Below are positions 15,877 through 24,077 of a stretch of DNA of 24,433 bases, one piece after another (within the stretch, counting starts at the first letter, position 1; every line of letters begins with the position of its first letter). The DNA is from DASWJQ01 sp036397095 (GTDB taxonomy: Bacteria > Chloroflexota > Anaerolineae > Anaerolineales > E44-bin32). The stretch covers positions 1-24,433 of the forward strand of contig DASWJQ010000105.1 in NCBI GenBank assembly GCA_036397095.1, given 5' to 3'. The notes under the pieces were generated by a model. The model did no database searches. It was not told where the DNA came from and worked only from the letters and a program-made list of their open reading frames with translations. Both the position numbers and the translations under genes were made by a program.

Positions 15877-17133
15877 CTAGCCAGCGGGCAGGGGGGCAGG
15901 CTCGGCTGAAGTTGGCCCGGCCTTGGCCAGGCGCCGCCCAACTCGCTGATTGAGCCACAGGAACCCCATCACGGTCACTGCGGATAACAAGCCGCACAGG
16001 TACCAAATCAGGTCGGGATCCAGGTTGTCGAGCACCAGGCCAGCAGCCCATGGCCCGACCGCCGAAGGCAGACCCCAAGACAGCGCAAACACCCCCATGT
16101 AGCGTCCCCGCATGTCAGCCGGTGCGAACAGCGCCACCAGCGCCTGGGAAACCGGGATGACCAACATTTCCCCGACGGTAACGATCAGCATGGCGGCGAT
16201 GAACAGCGGGTAGACCCCGACCACGCCATACAGCGTGAAACCGACCATGTACAGCGCCGAGCCGAGCGCCATGGCCACCATCGGCGGCCATCCACGAGTC
16301 CGGCGCGTAACCCAGAACTGGGCGATCACCACCAGGCTGGCATTGATGCTCATCAGCGCCCCGTAGCCGCGTGGGGCGATGCCATGAACATCGCGCAGGT
16401 AGACCGACAGGGTGCTGTAGAGCTGCAGGTAGACCAGGTTCATGGCAATGGACATGACCAGAAAGGCCACGTACGGCCGGTCGGTCACGACCTGGCCGTA
16501 GCCGCGGAAGGTCTTGCCAATCGGCTCGGCTGGTTCCCCGGCGGCCCGTTCAGGCATTGTCTCGGGGATCAGGCGGAAGACGATGAAGGCGGTGATCAGG
16601 CTGGCGACAGCATCGCCGATGAACAAATACAAGTAGGACTGGGTGGCTATCAGCCCGCCGATGGTTGGCCCGACGATCCAGGACAGGTTGCCGGCCACCC
16701 GCAGCACGCCAAAGCCTTCGGCCCGTTGGTGCTCGGGCAACAAGTCGGCGACCATCGCCGTCCGAGCCGGGCCGGCCAGGTCCGATAGCAAGCCAACCAC
16801 CATCACCAAGGGGAACAAGATTGCCAGGCTCTCGACCAGGCCCAAAGCAATGCTGCTGGCCGCCGAAAAGACCAGTCCGAACAGGATGATGAAACGGCGG
16901 CCGAAGCGGTCGGTTAGCCCTCCCCCGAGCAGATTGCCGGCGAAGCCCGTAACGGCAAACACGGCAAAGACCAGGCCGGCCTCGGTCATCCCGACGTTGA
17001 ATTTCTGCGTCACGTACAGTGTAAAGAACGGAAACACCAACGTCCGGCCGACACCGTCGATGAAGGTGGCGCCGGTCAGGATCCAGAACTTGGCGTTGTA
17101 TTCGCGGTAGGTTGCCGTAATCCGATGGATCAT
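15877..17133 (-). CDS. MFS transporter, probable multidrug exporter (DHA1-like)
   Basis: 418 residues with about 12 hydrophobic segments in two halves joined by a charged loop near residues 195-215. Loop 2-3 carries the MFS motif A as GGLTDRFGRRF (about 72-82), and TM5 has a GPTIGG motif-C-like turn (GNLSWIVGPTIGG). This fits proton-driven drug:H+ antiporters of the inner membrane; the substrate is not deducible. The ATG at 17133 starts just before the first conserved helix; AAGGA lies far upstream (about 30 bases). It follows the DUF1684 gene on the same strand after about 100 bases, so co-transcription is possible. The C-terminal tail is Pro/Ala-rich. Confidence 0.9.
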   Translation of the reverse strand: MIHRITATYREYNAKFWILTGATFIDGVGRTLVFPFFTLYVTQKFNVGMTEAGLVFAVFAVTGFAGNLLGGGLTDRFGRRFIILFGLVFSAASSIALGLVESLAILFPLVMVVGLLSDLAGPARTAMVADLLPEHQRAEGFGVLRVAGNLSWIVGPTIGGLIATQSYLYLFIGDAVASLITAFIVFRLIPETMPERAAGEPAEPIGKTFRGYGQVVTDRPYVAFLVMSIAMNLVYLQLYSTLSVYLRDVHGIAPRGYGALMSINASLVVIAQFWVTRRTRGWPPMVAMALGSALYMVGFTLYGVVGVYPLFIAAMLIVTVGEMLVIPVSQALVALFAPADMRGRYMGVFALSWGLPSAVGPWAAGLVLDNLDPDLIWYLCGLLSAVTVMGFLWLNQRVGRRLAKAGPTSAEPAPLPAG

Positions 17134-17236
17134 GGGCTGCTACGCCAGGGTAGTCGTTCCTTTACAGTGGTAGGAGGACGAGAAGCGTGTCCGATCGTAC
17201 CCAGGTCATTAACCCGCGCTCTGGGGATAGGGTTCA

Positions 17237-18091
17237 CTACCCATCCAGGCGGGTACCTGACCTAGCTTCGGCACAGTCGCCAGCCGGTGTGCGCTCGCCG
17301 GCTCGGACCTCCAGCGGCAGACGGTTCTCATCCGGCGGAAGGGGGCAGGTAGCGAAGGCGGTGAAGGCACAGGGGGGATTGTAGGCGTAGTTGAAATCGA
17401 CGACCGTCTCCCCTTCCGTGGTCGGCTCGACGTAGAGGAAACGGCCTGCGCCATAGGTATCGCCGCCGTTGGTTCGGTCGGCGAAAGGCGCGAACCACAG
17501 GTCGGCCCGGTCGATGGCCGCCAGCCGATACGATTCGCCCTTGAGCGTCAGGTGAAGCCAGGCCGCCAACGGATCTTCGGTTGGCGTCCCCAATTCGTTG
17601 GGGACGGTGATGGTGGCACCATGGGCGGCCGCTTCGAACTTGGCCGTCACCCGCCAGGACGGATCGGGCGCGTACCAACGCCGTCCCGGAAAGACATGTC
17701 GAGCCGGATGCTGGCTGTCCCACACGCGCAGCGCCAGCCTGCCCTCGCGTTCGATCACCATCAACTGCAGGGTGCCAACCTCCAATGCGCTGGGCTCCCC
17801 GGTCAGGTCGGTCGCCAACGAGGTATGGACTACGAGTTCGCCACCGAGGGTTGCAGTCACACCCTCGGCCGCTTCGAAGCGGAGTTCGTTGTCGAGGACG
17901 AGCTGGCCGATGTGATCGGGTGCACGATCGGAGCCGATCTGGATATCATTGGTCGGGTGGCGTCCCAGCCGCTGGCTTCCCGGCTCCAACCAGTGAAGAC
18001 CAACCAGGGAGAGCCAGCCGTACGGCCGCCGCAGCGAGTCGTCCAGCCGCTGGCGCCAGGCGGTCAGGTCGTCGAGCCAGGTTGAGTCCAT
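17237..18091 (-). CDS. DUF1684 family protein
   Basis: 284 residues. The C-terminal half shows the DUF1684 hallmark run: DRTNGGDTYGAGRFLYVEP, then VDFNYAYNPPCAFTAFATCPLPPDENRLPL, near the end of the protein. The N-terminus PYGWLSLVGLHWLEPG is also typical. The family is soluble and of unknown biochemical role. The ATG at 18091 (MDSTWLDDL) is chosen; the open frame runs back to 18253, but that part is a translation of heptamer repeats and has no homology-like features. No signal peptide, so probably cytosolic. It may share a transcript with the MFS gene. Confidence 0.9.
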   Translation of the reverse strand: MDSTWLDDLTAWRQRLDDSLRRPYGWLSLVGLHWLEPGSQRLGRHPTNDIQIGSDRAPDHIGQLVLDNELRFEAAEGVTATLGGELVVHTSLATDLTGEPSALEVGTLQLMVIEREGRLALRVWDSQHPARHVFPGRRWYAPDPSWRVTAKFEAAAHGATITVPNELGTPTEDPLAAWLHLTLKGESYRLAAIDRADLWFAPFADRTNGGDTYGAGRFLYVEPTTEGETVVDFNYAYNPPCAFTAFATCPLPPDENRLPLEVRAGERTPAGDCAEARSGTRLDG

Positions 18092-18137
18092 GGGCGGATT
18101 GTACGCCAGAGGGGGCTTGGGGGTGCGAAAAGCGGTT

Positions 18138-18200
18138 GGACGATGGACGATGGACCATGGACAATGCTGACCGCGGACGGCTGACGGCAAACCGCCGCTG
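18138..18200 (+). repeat. Nine consecutive heptamer words, two vocabularies
   Basis: Units GGACGAT, GGACCAT and GGACAAT (four, 18138-18165) pass without a phase break into units GCTGACC, GCGGACG and GCTGACG (18166-18186) and two more drifted words to 18200. The phase is exactly 7 throughout, and both vocabularies also occur, inverted, at 11745-11812. Confidence 0.8.
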
Positions 18201-18350
18201 TCCGAGCGCAGGCCACGAGTCCCTAGGTCCAGCCCCTGCTCGCCCCTGTGCAATCCCTTACCGGCACACGGTGCTGATCCTGCCGCAAGCGCGCCAGTTC
18301 AAGAGTGACTTGGGGCTATCTTGGAAAACCTACCCATCTTCCCACATGCA

Positions 18351-18371
18351 GGACGCCTTTGAGTGGCGTCC
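18351..18371 (-). terminator. Hairpin downstream of the CAP-domain gene
   Basis: GGACGCC pairs perfectly with GGCGTCC across a 7-base loop, beginning about 40 bases after the stop on the minus strand. No U-tract follows, so termination is plausible but not shown. Confidence 0.45.
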
Positions 18372-18410
18372 GGCTTCGCTTAGGAGGCTGCGCCGGCGCG
18401 CTGGCGTCGT

Positions 18411-19490
18411 CTACCCCGGCCGGGCGAACACCACGACAAAGTAGCCGCCGTAGTCGCTGTCGGGATCGTAGACATAGCCCACCCCGAACTCGGTGTAGTT
18501 GGGGCTGAGCAGGTTGTTGCGGTGGGGTGTGCTGTTCATCCACCAGTTGAACGCAATTTCCGGACCGTTGGTGGTGTTGCCCGTGACGTAATAGTTCTCG
18601 CCAATCCACGACCAGCTGTAACCTTGGGCATTGACGCGTTGGCCGACGTTGGAGCCGTCGGAACCGGTGTGGCCCAGGAAGTGGTTGCAGGCCATGTCGC
18701 TCGCCTGCACACGGGCCGCCGCTCGCAGCGAACCATGGACCTCGTACGCGGCCAGGCCGCGTGCGGTGCGCTCGTCATTGACCAATTGGACGACCCAGGC
18801 CTCGTAGTTCGTATTGACCGTCGCCCCGCAGTCCGCCGGTGTGGGGGTCGCCGTGGGCGGAGCCTGACTGGTGGCGGTGTGTGTCGGGGTCGGCCCGCCA
18901 GGGGTCGGGCTGTCCACCGGAGTCGTCGAAGGTGTGCTGGAGCTGGCCGGGGGCGCCGTCTTGGTGGGCGTCCGGGTTGGGGTGGGCGATGCGGTCGAAG
19001 TTCGGCTGGGAGTCCACGATGCGGTTGCAGTTGGACTGGCCGTTGCTGTCAGGCTTGGGCTGGCTGTGCTCGTGGCACTGGCAGTGGGGCTGGGACTTGG
19101 CGTCGCCGTTTCGCTGGCGGTTGGGCTGGCGCTGGCGGTAGCCGTCGGGCTGGCAGTAGCCGTGGGCGGCATGGTAGGAGGTAGGATCACGCTGGCGTCG
19201 CCGGCGACAAACTGCGGGACGCCACCAACAGGTTGAAGCGCTGTTGCCGTGGGTTCGATGGCGGCGGTGGGGCTCAGTGTGGGACTGGCGGGGGGCATCA
19301 GCCCCTGGTCAATCAACAAGGCGATAATGGCAGGCTCGAAGCCTGGTTGGGCCGCACCGAACATGGCTTGGGTCGAGAACACCAGCAGCCCGAAGGTCGC
19401 CAGGCAAACCGGCGGCGCGATGATCAGGCCGGGGAGCACGATGCTCCGCAGCCAGTTCCGCTTCTTTCGTCTGCCGACAAATCCAGCCAA
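18411..19490 (-). CDS. Membrane-anchored CAP (SCP/PR-1) domain protein with Ser/Thr/Pro stalk
   Basis: 359 residues. A basic start (GRRKKRNW) precedes one membrane helix (about 14-42). A stalk at about 104-218 is made almost wholly of Ala, Thr, Ser and Pro in short units (SPTATA, TPT). The C-terminal CAP domain (about 225-359) has NDERTARGL, NHFLGHTGSDG, WIGENYY, WMNSTPHRNNLLSPNYTEFGVGY and a final FVVVFARPG strand; His274, Glu298 and His323 are likely members of the CAP metal-binding tetrad. The domain would stand away from the cell on an extended, possibly glycosylated stalk. Bacterial YkwD-like proteins are surface or secreted, with poorly known activity. The start is a TTG at 19490 with GAGGGG about 13 bases upstream. 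Confidence 0.92.
   Translation of the reverse strand: MAGFVGRRKKRNWLRSIVLPGLIIAPPVCLATFGLLVFSTQAMFGAAQPGFEPAIIALLIDQGLMPPASPTLSPTAAIEPTATALQPVGGVPQFVAGDASVILPPTMPPTATASPTATASASPTASETATPSPSPTASATSTASPSLTATASPTATASWTPSRTSTASPTPTRTPTKTAPPASSSTPSTTPVDSPTPGGPTPTHTATSQAPPTATPTPADCGATVNTNYEAWVVQLVNDERTARGLAAYEVHGSLRAAARVQASDMACNHFLGHTGSDGSNVGQRVNAQGYSWSWIGENYYVTGNTTNGPEIAFNWWMNSTPHRNNLLSPNYTEFGVGYVYDPDSDYGGYFVVVFARPG
18837..19181 (-). repeat. Degenerate minisatellite encoding the Ser/Thr/Pro stalk
   Basis: The DNA for residues 104-218 of the CAP protein consists of drifted copies of short units encoding Ala-Ser-Pro-Thr. Codons vary between copies, so it is old or selected at protein level rather than freshly slipped. 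Confidence 0.7.
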
Positions 19491-19636
19491 GGCTTGCTTT
19501 GCCCCTCGTCGCGGTACGTCCCACCATTGTCCCGGTCACAAGGCCAAGATCACCATAGCGAGGTTGTACCAGGGATTTGCCGGCGTGTGCGAGGCACATC
19601 CCCCCGTTGAATGGGTAATCCCTCCGTTTGGAGCGA

Positions 19637-19655
19637 GTACACTGACGTACACTGA
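19637..19655 (+). promoter_or_regulatory. Tandem GTACACTGA direct repeat upstream of the Tag-like gene
   Basis: GTACACTGA occurs twice with a 10-base period (19637-19645, 19647-19655), one helical turn, 25 bases before the GTG start. TACACT within it could serve as a -10 box, but no matching -35 is evident. An operator is possible. Confidence 0.35.
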
Positions 19656-19679
19656 AACAGCCTGAGCTAGGAGGTAGCA

Positions 19680-20123
19680 GTGGCCAACGAGCATCGCCAG
19701 CAGCCTGGAAAGCCGTCGAGCGACAGTCAGTACTTCGCAGAAATGACCAAGGCGGTATTCCGCTCGGGCTTCAGCTGGCAGGTCATTGAGAATAAGTGGC
19801 CCGGATTCGTCGAGGCCTTCGCCAAATTCGACCTCGGGCGCGTGGCTGACTTTGACGAGCGTGATTTCGAACGCCTGGTGCAGGATGAGCGCATCGTGCG
19901 CAACGGCCGGAAGATCCAGGCGTCCATCGACAACGCACGCGGCATGCAGTCCTTAATCGCCGAGCATGGCTCTTTCCACAGCTACCTGCGCAGCCTGGAC
20001 TCGATGGACTATCCGAGCCGGGCCAAGGTACTGCAAAAGCAATTCAAGTTTCTCGGCCGGACCGGCACCTTTACCTTCCTGTGGTACGTCGGTGAGCCCG
20101 TCCCCGAGTGGGAGGATCGCTAG
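19680..20123 (+). CDS. Short DNA-3-methyladenine glycosylase I (Tag)-like protein
   Basis: 147 residues matching the helical core of the Tag/Adenine_glyco family: FRSGFSWQVIENKWPGF (27-43), FAKFD, then VQDERIVRNGRKIQASIDNAR (67-87) and a late FKFLGRTGTFTFLWYVGE segment. E. coli Tag is about 187 residues. This protein lacks the N-terminal Cys/His and C-terminal HxxxC zinc ligands, and at the position of Tag Glu38 (before the GLSW motif) it appears to have Ala (alignment from memory). It may be a divergent glycosylase or have lost catalysis. The GTG at 19680 has AGGAGG 6 bases upstream, a strong start. Stands alone. Confidence 0.8.
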   Translation: MANEHRQQPGKPSSDSQYFAEMTKAVFRSGFSWQVIENKWPGFVEAFAKFDLGRVADFDERDFERLVQDERIVRNGRKIQASIDNARGMQSLIAEHGSFHSYLRSLDSMDYPSRAKVLQKQFKFLGRTGTFTFLWYVGEPVPEWEDR

Positions 20124-20283
20124 GGGGTCCTTCCTGCTCAACCGGCAGACCACGTGGGCTACCGAGTCGCTAGAGTCCATGGTCAGCGGTCCATCCTGCG
20201 AACTATGCCTGGCAGGGACATAGTCCGTTGATTTTGGCCCACCGGGTTGAAAGCGGTCGCGCTTCCCATTGGCACAATCGATA

Positions 20284-20304
20284 TTTGACATTTGTCGTTT
20301 GAAG
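20284..20304 (+). repeat. Short heptamer repeat (TTTGNNN)
   Basis: Three exact-phase 7-base words, TTTGACA, TTTGTCG and TTTGAAG, lie 70 bases before the ABC ATPase start. The first contains a perfect TTGACA, but the nearest -10-like GATAAT (20312) is 21 bases away, too far for a normal promoter. Confidence 0.5.
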
Positions 20305-20373
20305 CTCCGCTGATAATTTCCTAGGATGGTCTCCGACTTGCCTACGAACCCGTTTCCTTCCACGGAGGTCCGG

Positions 20374-21372
20374 ATGGAATTCATGGTTGAGACTCACGAC
20401 CTGGCCAAGACCTTTCGGTCGAATGGCACGGTGGTCGAAGCAGTCAAGGGGGTCGATCTCCAGATCCGCAAGGGCGAGATTTTCAGCCTGTTGGGACCCA
20501 ACGGCGCTGGCAAGACAACGACGATCTCGATGATCAGTGGGCTGATTGAGCCAACTCGGGGTGACGCCTTGATCGGCGGCTATTCGATCACAGACCAGCC
20601 GATGCAGGCCAAGGAGTTGCTTGGGGTCATTCCGCAGGAAATTGCCCTCTATCCGAATCTCAGCGCACGCGCAAACTTGCTGTTCTTTGGTCAGATGTAC
20701 GGACTCAAAGGAACTGATCTGCAGCGGCGTGTCGACGAGTTGCTGGCCTTTGGTGAGCTGACTTACAGGCAGCACGATCGGATCGACACTTATTCGGGCG
20801 GGATGAAGCGACGCATCAATATCGCCGCCGGATTGCTGCATGACCCGCAAGTCGTGTACATGGATGAGCCGACCGTCGGCATCGATCCCCAGAGCCGGCG
20901 CCGCATCCTCGATACGGTCAAACAACTGCGTGACGAGCGGGGGCTCACCGTGCTCTACACCACGCACTTGATGGAGGAAGCGCAGGAATTGAGCGACCGG
21001 GTGGCGATCATCGACCACGGTGAGATCATCGCCATGGGCACACAAGGTGAGCTGATCCAGCAGGTCGGCGAGCAAGACCATCTGGTCGTCAAAGTTGGCC
21101 AGGCCGAGGTGGCTGACGAAGTGCTCGCCCGGGTACATGACACGATCGAAGGTGTCACCCAGGTGGTCTACGATCCGCCTGGTGAGGCCGGTGAGGAGCG
21201 GACCAACACCAGTGGTTTGGTCTTGGTCAGCGCCTCCCGCGGACGCAAGGCCTTGCGCCACGTGCTGCGCGTCATCGACGAGGCCGGCATCGAAATCCAG
21301 TCGGTCGAAGTGCGGGAGCCCGATCTAGAGGCCGTATTCCTCAGCCTCACTGGCAGGGCCCTCAGGGACTGA
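20374..21372 (+). CDS. ABC-2 type exporter ATP-binding protein (DrrA/NatA-like)
   Basis: 332 residues, a cytosolic ATPase subunit. Walker A is GPNGAGKTT (41-49), the Q-loop is VIPQE, the signature is YSGGMKRR, Walker B is VVYMDEPTVGID, and the switch His is in TTHLMEEAQ. A C-terminal extension (about 230-332) ends with the regulatory-type strand DLEAVFLSLTGRALRD usual in DrrA-like proteins. The ATG at 20374 is chosen because CGGAGG ends 5 bases upstream; in-frame ATGs at 20326 and 20383 are less well placed. It starts a three-gene operon, with the next start 1 base after the stop. Confidence 0.95.
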   Translation: MEFMVETHDLAKTFRSNGTVVEAVKGVDLQIRKGEIFSLLGPNGAGKTTTISMISGLIEPTRGDALIGGYSITDQPMQAKELLGVIPQEIALYPNLSARANLLFFGQMYGLKGTDLQRRVDELLAFGELTYRQHDRIDTYSGGMKRRINIAAGLLHDPQVVYMDEPTVGIDPQSRRRILDTVKQLRDERGLTVLYTTHLMEEAQELSDRVAIIDHGEIIAMGTQGELIQQVGEQDHLVVKVGQAEVADEVLARVHDTIEGVTQVVYDPPGEAGEERTNTSGLVLVSASRGRKALRHVLRVIDEAGIEIQSVEVREPDLEAVFLSLTGRALRD

Positions 21373-21373
21373 C

Positions 21374-22795
21374 ATGGCGAAGTTGTGGGCGATTGCCTGG
21401 CGCGAGCTGTATACGCGCTTCACGGACCGCACCCTGCTCATTATTATGCTGGCGGCGCCATTGGGCATTGCGACCATCGTCGGCTTGGCCTTTGGTGGCC
21501 TGGGCAGCGGCGGCAGCAGCCCGGTCGAGCACATTCCGGTGATCGTTGTCAATCAGGACAACGGTGGTCCGGGCAGCACAGTCTTTGGGGATGTGCTGAC
21601 GGAGCTGCTGGTCCACGGCGAGCGGCCGGCCAGTCAAAGTGGCCCCGCGCTGGACTGCGCACAAGGCGAGGGTGACCAAGCAGGCGACGGGATGAGCTTG
21701 GACGACCTGATCGACGGGCAGGCCTTCGACGAGGCGGCTGCCTCCGCCTTCGTGGCGCTCGGAGACATCGAAGCGCCCCAGGCCGGGCACGGCACGCAAG
21801 CCTACGTGTTGGCGGCGGCCCGGGCGGCTGTTGACCGTGGTCTGTTCACGGCGCTGGTCATTGTTCCCTCTGACTACAGCCAGTCCTTGCTGGCCTTGGC
21901 CGACACGACCCTGCCGGGCGGAACAATTGAGGTCGAGGTGTATGCCAACCGAGGTCGTGTGCTGTCGGCCGCGATCGTCCGCAGCGTGGTCGACGCCATC
22001 AGCAGCCAGATGGCCAGCGGCAATATTGCCATCGGCGTTGGCCTCAGCCAGCTGGTCGAGCACCAGCCGCAAGCCTTGGCCGGTTTGACCGAGGCGAATG
22101 TAACTTCGGCTTTCGGCTGTGGCTTCATGCCGACGACCGATCTGATTGAACTCGACAGCCAGCCGGTACAAGCGGCAGCCCAAGACAACCAGGCGGGCGC
22201 CATTCTGGTGGCGGTCGGCTCGGCCCAAGCGATGTTCTTCGCCCTGTTCACCGCCCAGTTTGGCATTTTGAGCGTCTACGAGGAACGCAAGAACTGGACA
22301 TTGCAGCGCATGCTTTCAACCCCGACCCCCAGGTGGGCAATCCTGGGCGGCAAGTTGGTGGGTGTGATCGTCAGTATTCTGTTTCAGATGTTGGCTTTAA
22401 TGATCGCGCTGACGGCCGTCGGCAGCTTGATGGTCGGCCATCTCAACCTGATTTGGGGGCAGGACCTGGGATTGCTTGGCTTGCTATTGTTGGCGGCGTC
22501 AACCGCGGTTGGGGGCCTGGGCATGCTGATGGCCGGCGTCATGCGCAGCGTCGAGCAGGCCAATGTGGTGGCCTCGGTGCTGAACATTGGCCTGGGGGTC
22601 TTGGGCGGCGGCTTTGGCTTCCAGCTCCCGGTGGTCGTCGCCGGCTTCTCGCTCATTCACTGGGGCCGCGAGGCTTTCCAACTCCTGGCGGCAGGTCAGA
22701 CCGAAATCTGGCTGCACCTGGCGATCCTATTCGGCCAGGGGATTGTCTTCTTTGTCATCGGCCTACTGTTGTTCAACCGGCGCTTCGAGGTCTGA
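21374..22795 (+). CDS. ABC-2 type exporter permease, first subunit
   Basis: 473 residues with the split layout of YhgE/DrrB-like ABC-2 permeases: one helix near residues 21-42, a large extracytoplasmic domain (about 45-270), then about five more helices to the C-terminus. The cytoplasmic loop EERKNWTLQRMLSTPTPRWAILGGKL, just after the second helix, is the classic ABC-2 coupling segment. The outer domain has Cys in DCAQGEG and FGCGF, possibly a disulfide. The second permease follows after 4 bases, so the exporter is probably a heterodimer served by one ATPase. Substrate unknown; drugs or lipids are usual for the family. Confidence 0.92.
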   Translation: MAKLWAIAWRELYTRFTDRTLLIIMLAAPLGIATIVGLAFGGLGSGGSSPVEHIPVIVVNQDNGGPGSTVFGDVLTELLVHGERPASQSGPALDCAQGEGDQAGDGMSLDDLIDGQAFDEAAASAFVALGDIEAPQAGHGTQAYVLAAARAAVDRGLFTALVIVPSDYSQSLLALADTTLPGGTIEVEVYANRGRVLSAAIVRSVVDAISSQMASGNIAIGVGLSQLVEHQPQALAGLTEANVTSAFGCGFMPTTDLIELDSQPVQAAAQDNQAGAILVAVGSAQAMFFALFTAQFGILSVYEERKNWTLQRMLSTPTPRWAILGGKLVGVIVSILFQMLALMIALTAVGSLMVGHLNLIWGQDLGLLGLLLLAASTAVGGLGMLMAGVMRSVEQANVVASVLNIGLGVLGGGFGFQLPVVVAGFSLIHWGREAFQLLAAGQTEIWLHLAILFGQGIVFFVIGLLLFNRRFEV

Positions 22796-22799
22796 CGCC

Positions 22800-24077
22800 A
22801 TGCGTAGAATTCTGGCCATTGTCGCCCAAGACTTGCGGGTCTTCCTGGCGGACCGATCGAACCTGCCCGGATTGCTGCTAACGCCAGTCGTCATGACCGT
22901 CATCATTGGCCTGGTAAGCGGGGGGGCCTTCGGCGGCACATCAACCACCCTGCGGCTGGACGTGATCGACAATGACCATACGGTTGCCTCCCAAAGATTC
23001 CTGCAATCGGTCAGCGCAGCCGATCCGGCCATCACCCTCTGCCCGCTCGAAAGCGGGGAGGCCGATGCATGCAACCTAGGCGAAGATGGGCTCATGACTC
23101 AGGCTCGCGGTCTGGCCCGGGTCGCTGAAGGTACCGCCATCGGACTGCTGGAGATCCCAACGGGTCTGGCGACGGCCATCGAGAACCGCCAGCCGGGACG
23201 GGTTGTGCTTCACACCGTCACCGACTTCGGCCAGGGGCAGTCGGCGGAGCAGGCGGTGGCCTCGGCACTGGAGCAAATCAATGGGGCGGCGGCCGTTACC
23301 GAGGCCGGCCTGCTAGCGATCGAGGAGCTGGCCGTTGATCCGATCGAGGACGATGCAGTTTCGGAGATTGAGGACTCCCTCTACCAGCAGGCGTTGCGGA
23401 TCTGGCGGCAACAGCCGGTTCAGACGCCGCTCGAACTGTCCGGAGCCGAAGAAGGTGGGGTCGTCAGCACTCTGCAGCGAGGTCTGGGTCACTCCGTGCC
23501 GGGCATGGGAACTATGTTCGTCATGATGACCGTCTTTGGGGGGATGGCCGCTCTGATCGAAGAGCGCCGCCAGGGGACGCTGCAGCGATTGGCGGTGATG
23601 CCCATCCCGCGGCCGGCCCTGATCGCGGGCAAGCTGCTGGCCCGCTTCAGCCTCGGCATTCTGCAGTTCCTGGTGATCTTCGCCGTGGGCGCTGTGCTAG
23701 GGATGAATTTCGGCGAGGATCCGCTGGCCTTGGTCGTGGTGGCCGCCGCCTACACGTTGGCCGTCACTGCCATTTCGTTCGCCATCGGCTCGCGGCTGGC
23801 CAATCCAGCACAAGCGGCCGGACTGACCCTGCTCCTGACGCTGACGCTGGCACCGTTGGGTGGGGCCTGGTGGCCGCTCGAGATATCGCCGCAGTTTATG
23901 CAGATGGCCGGACGCGTATCCCCAATCTCGTGGGCAATGATGGCCTTCACCCGGCTGACGTATGAAGGTGCCCACCTGGACGACCTGTGGATGCCGATCC
24001 TGGTGCTGTTGGCCATGACCGTCGTTGCCTTTGCGCTGGCCATCCCGCGCTTCCGCTATCAGCTGGCGGAAGCCTAG
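22800..24077 (+). CDS. ABC-2 type exporter permease, second subunit
   Basis: 425 residues with the same architecture as the first permease. The N-terminal helix is at about 22-42, the outer domain at about 45-240 with CPLESGEADAC as a likely disulfide pair, then about five helices, with the coupling segment EERRQGTLQRLAVMPIPRPALIAGKL. The ATG at 22800 starts just after the preceding stop; a long open extension back to 22587 overlaps the first permease in another frame and is rejected. It completes the three-gene exporter. About 48 residues shorter than its partner, mainly in the outer domain, so the two halves are not interchangeable. Confidence 0.92.
   Translation: MRRILAIVAQDLRVFLADRSNLPGLLLTPVVMTVIIGLVSGGAFGGTSTTLRLDVIDNDHTVASQRFLQSVSAADPAITLCPLESGEADACNLGEDGLMTQARGLARVAEGTAIGLLEIPTGLATAIENRQPGRVVLHTVTDFGQGQSAEQAVASALEQINGAAAVTEAGLLAIEELAVDPIEDDAVSEIEDSLYQQALRIWRQQPVQTPLELSGAEEGGVVSTLQRGLGHSVPGMGTMFVMMTVFGGMAALIEERRQGTLQRLAVMPIPRPALIAGKLLARFSLGILQFLVIFAVGAVLGMNFGEDPLALVVVAAAYTLAVTAISFAIGSRLANPAQAAGLTLLLTLTLAPLGGAWWPLEISPQFMQMAGRVSPISWAMMAFTRLTYEGAHLDDLWMPILVLLAMTVVAFALAIPRFRYQLAEA

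Larger units (their letters stand above)
18092..18410. other. Gene-free interval between DUF1684 and CAP genes
   Basis: Contains heptamer clusters (18138-18200) and a hairpin (18351-18371) placed to follow the CAP gene. Between about 18210 and 18340 I see no promoter or gene I can defend. Confidence 0.55.

Noticed and set aside
17187..17384. A 65-codon plus-strand frame with a GTG start preceded by GGAGG
   Set aside because: It is antisense to the conserved C-terminal part of the DUF1684 gene, and its product is Arg/Ser-rich with no recognisable features. The ribosome-binding-like site is probably chance in GC-rich DNA.
18092..18253. N-terminal extension of the DUF1684 protein to a start at 18253
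   Set aside because: The extra 54 codons translate heptamer repeats and plain intergenic DNA; the conserved protein begins at MDSTWLDDL (18091).
20202..20224. ACTATG / CATAGT inverted repeat as a terminator for the Tag-like gene
   Set aside because: Only 6 pairs with an 11-base loop, AT-rich, and about 80 bases after the stop; too weak to claim.
20285..20317. TTGACA with GATAAT as a promoter for the ABC-2 operon
   Set aside because: The spacer is 21 bases, and the TTGACA is part of an exact-phase TTTGNNN heptamer series, so the match is likely coincidental.
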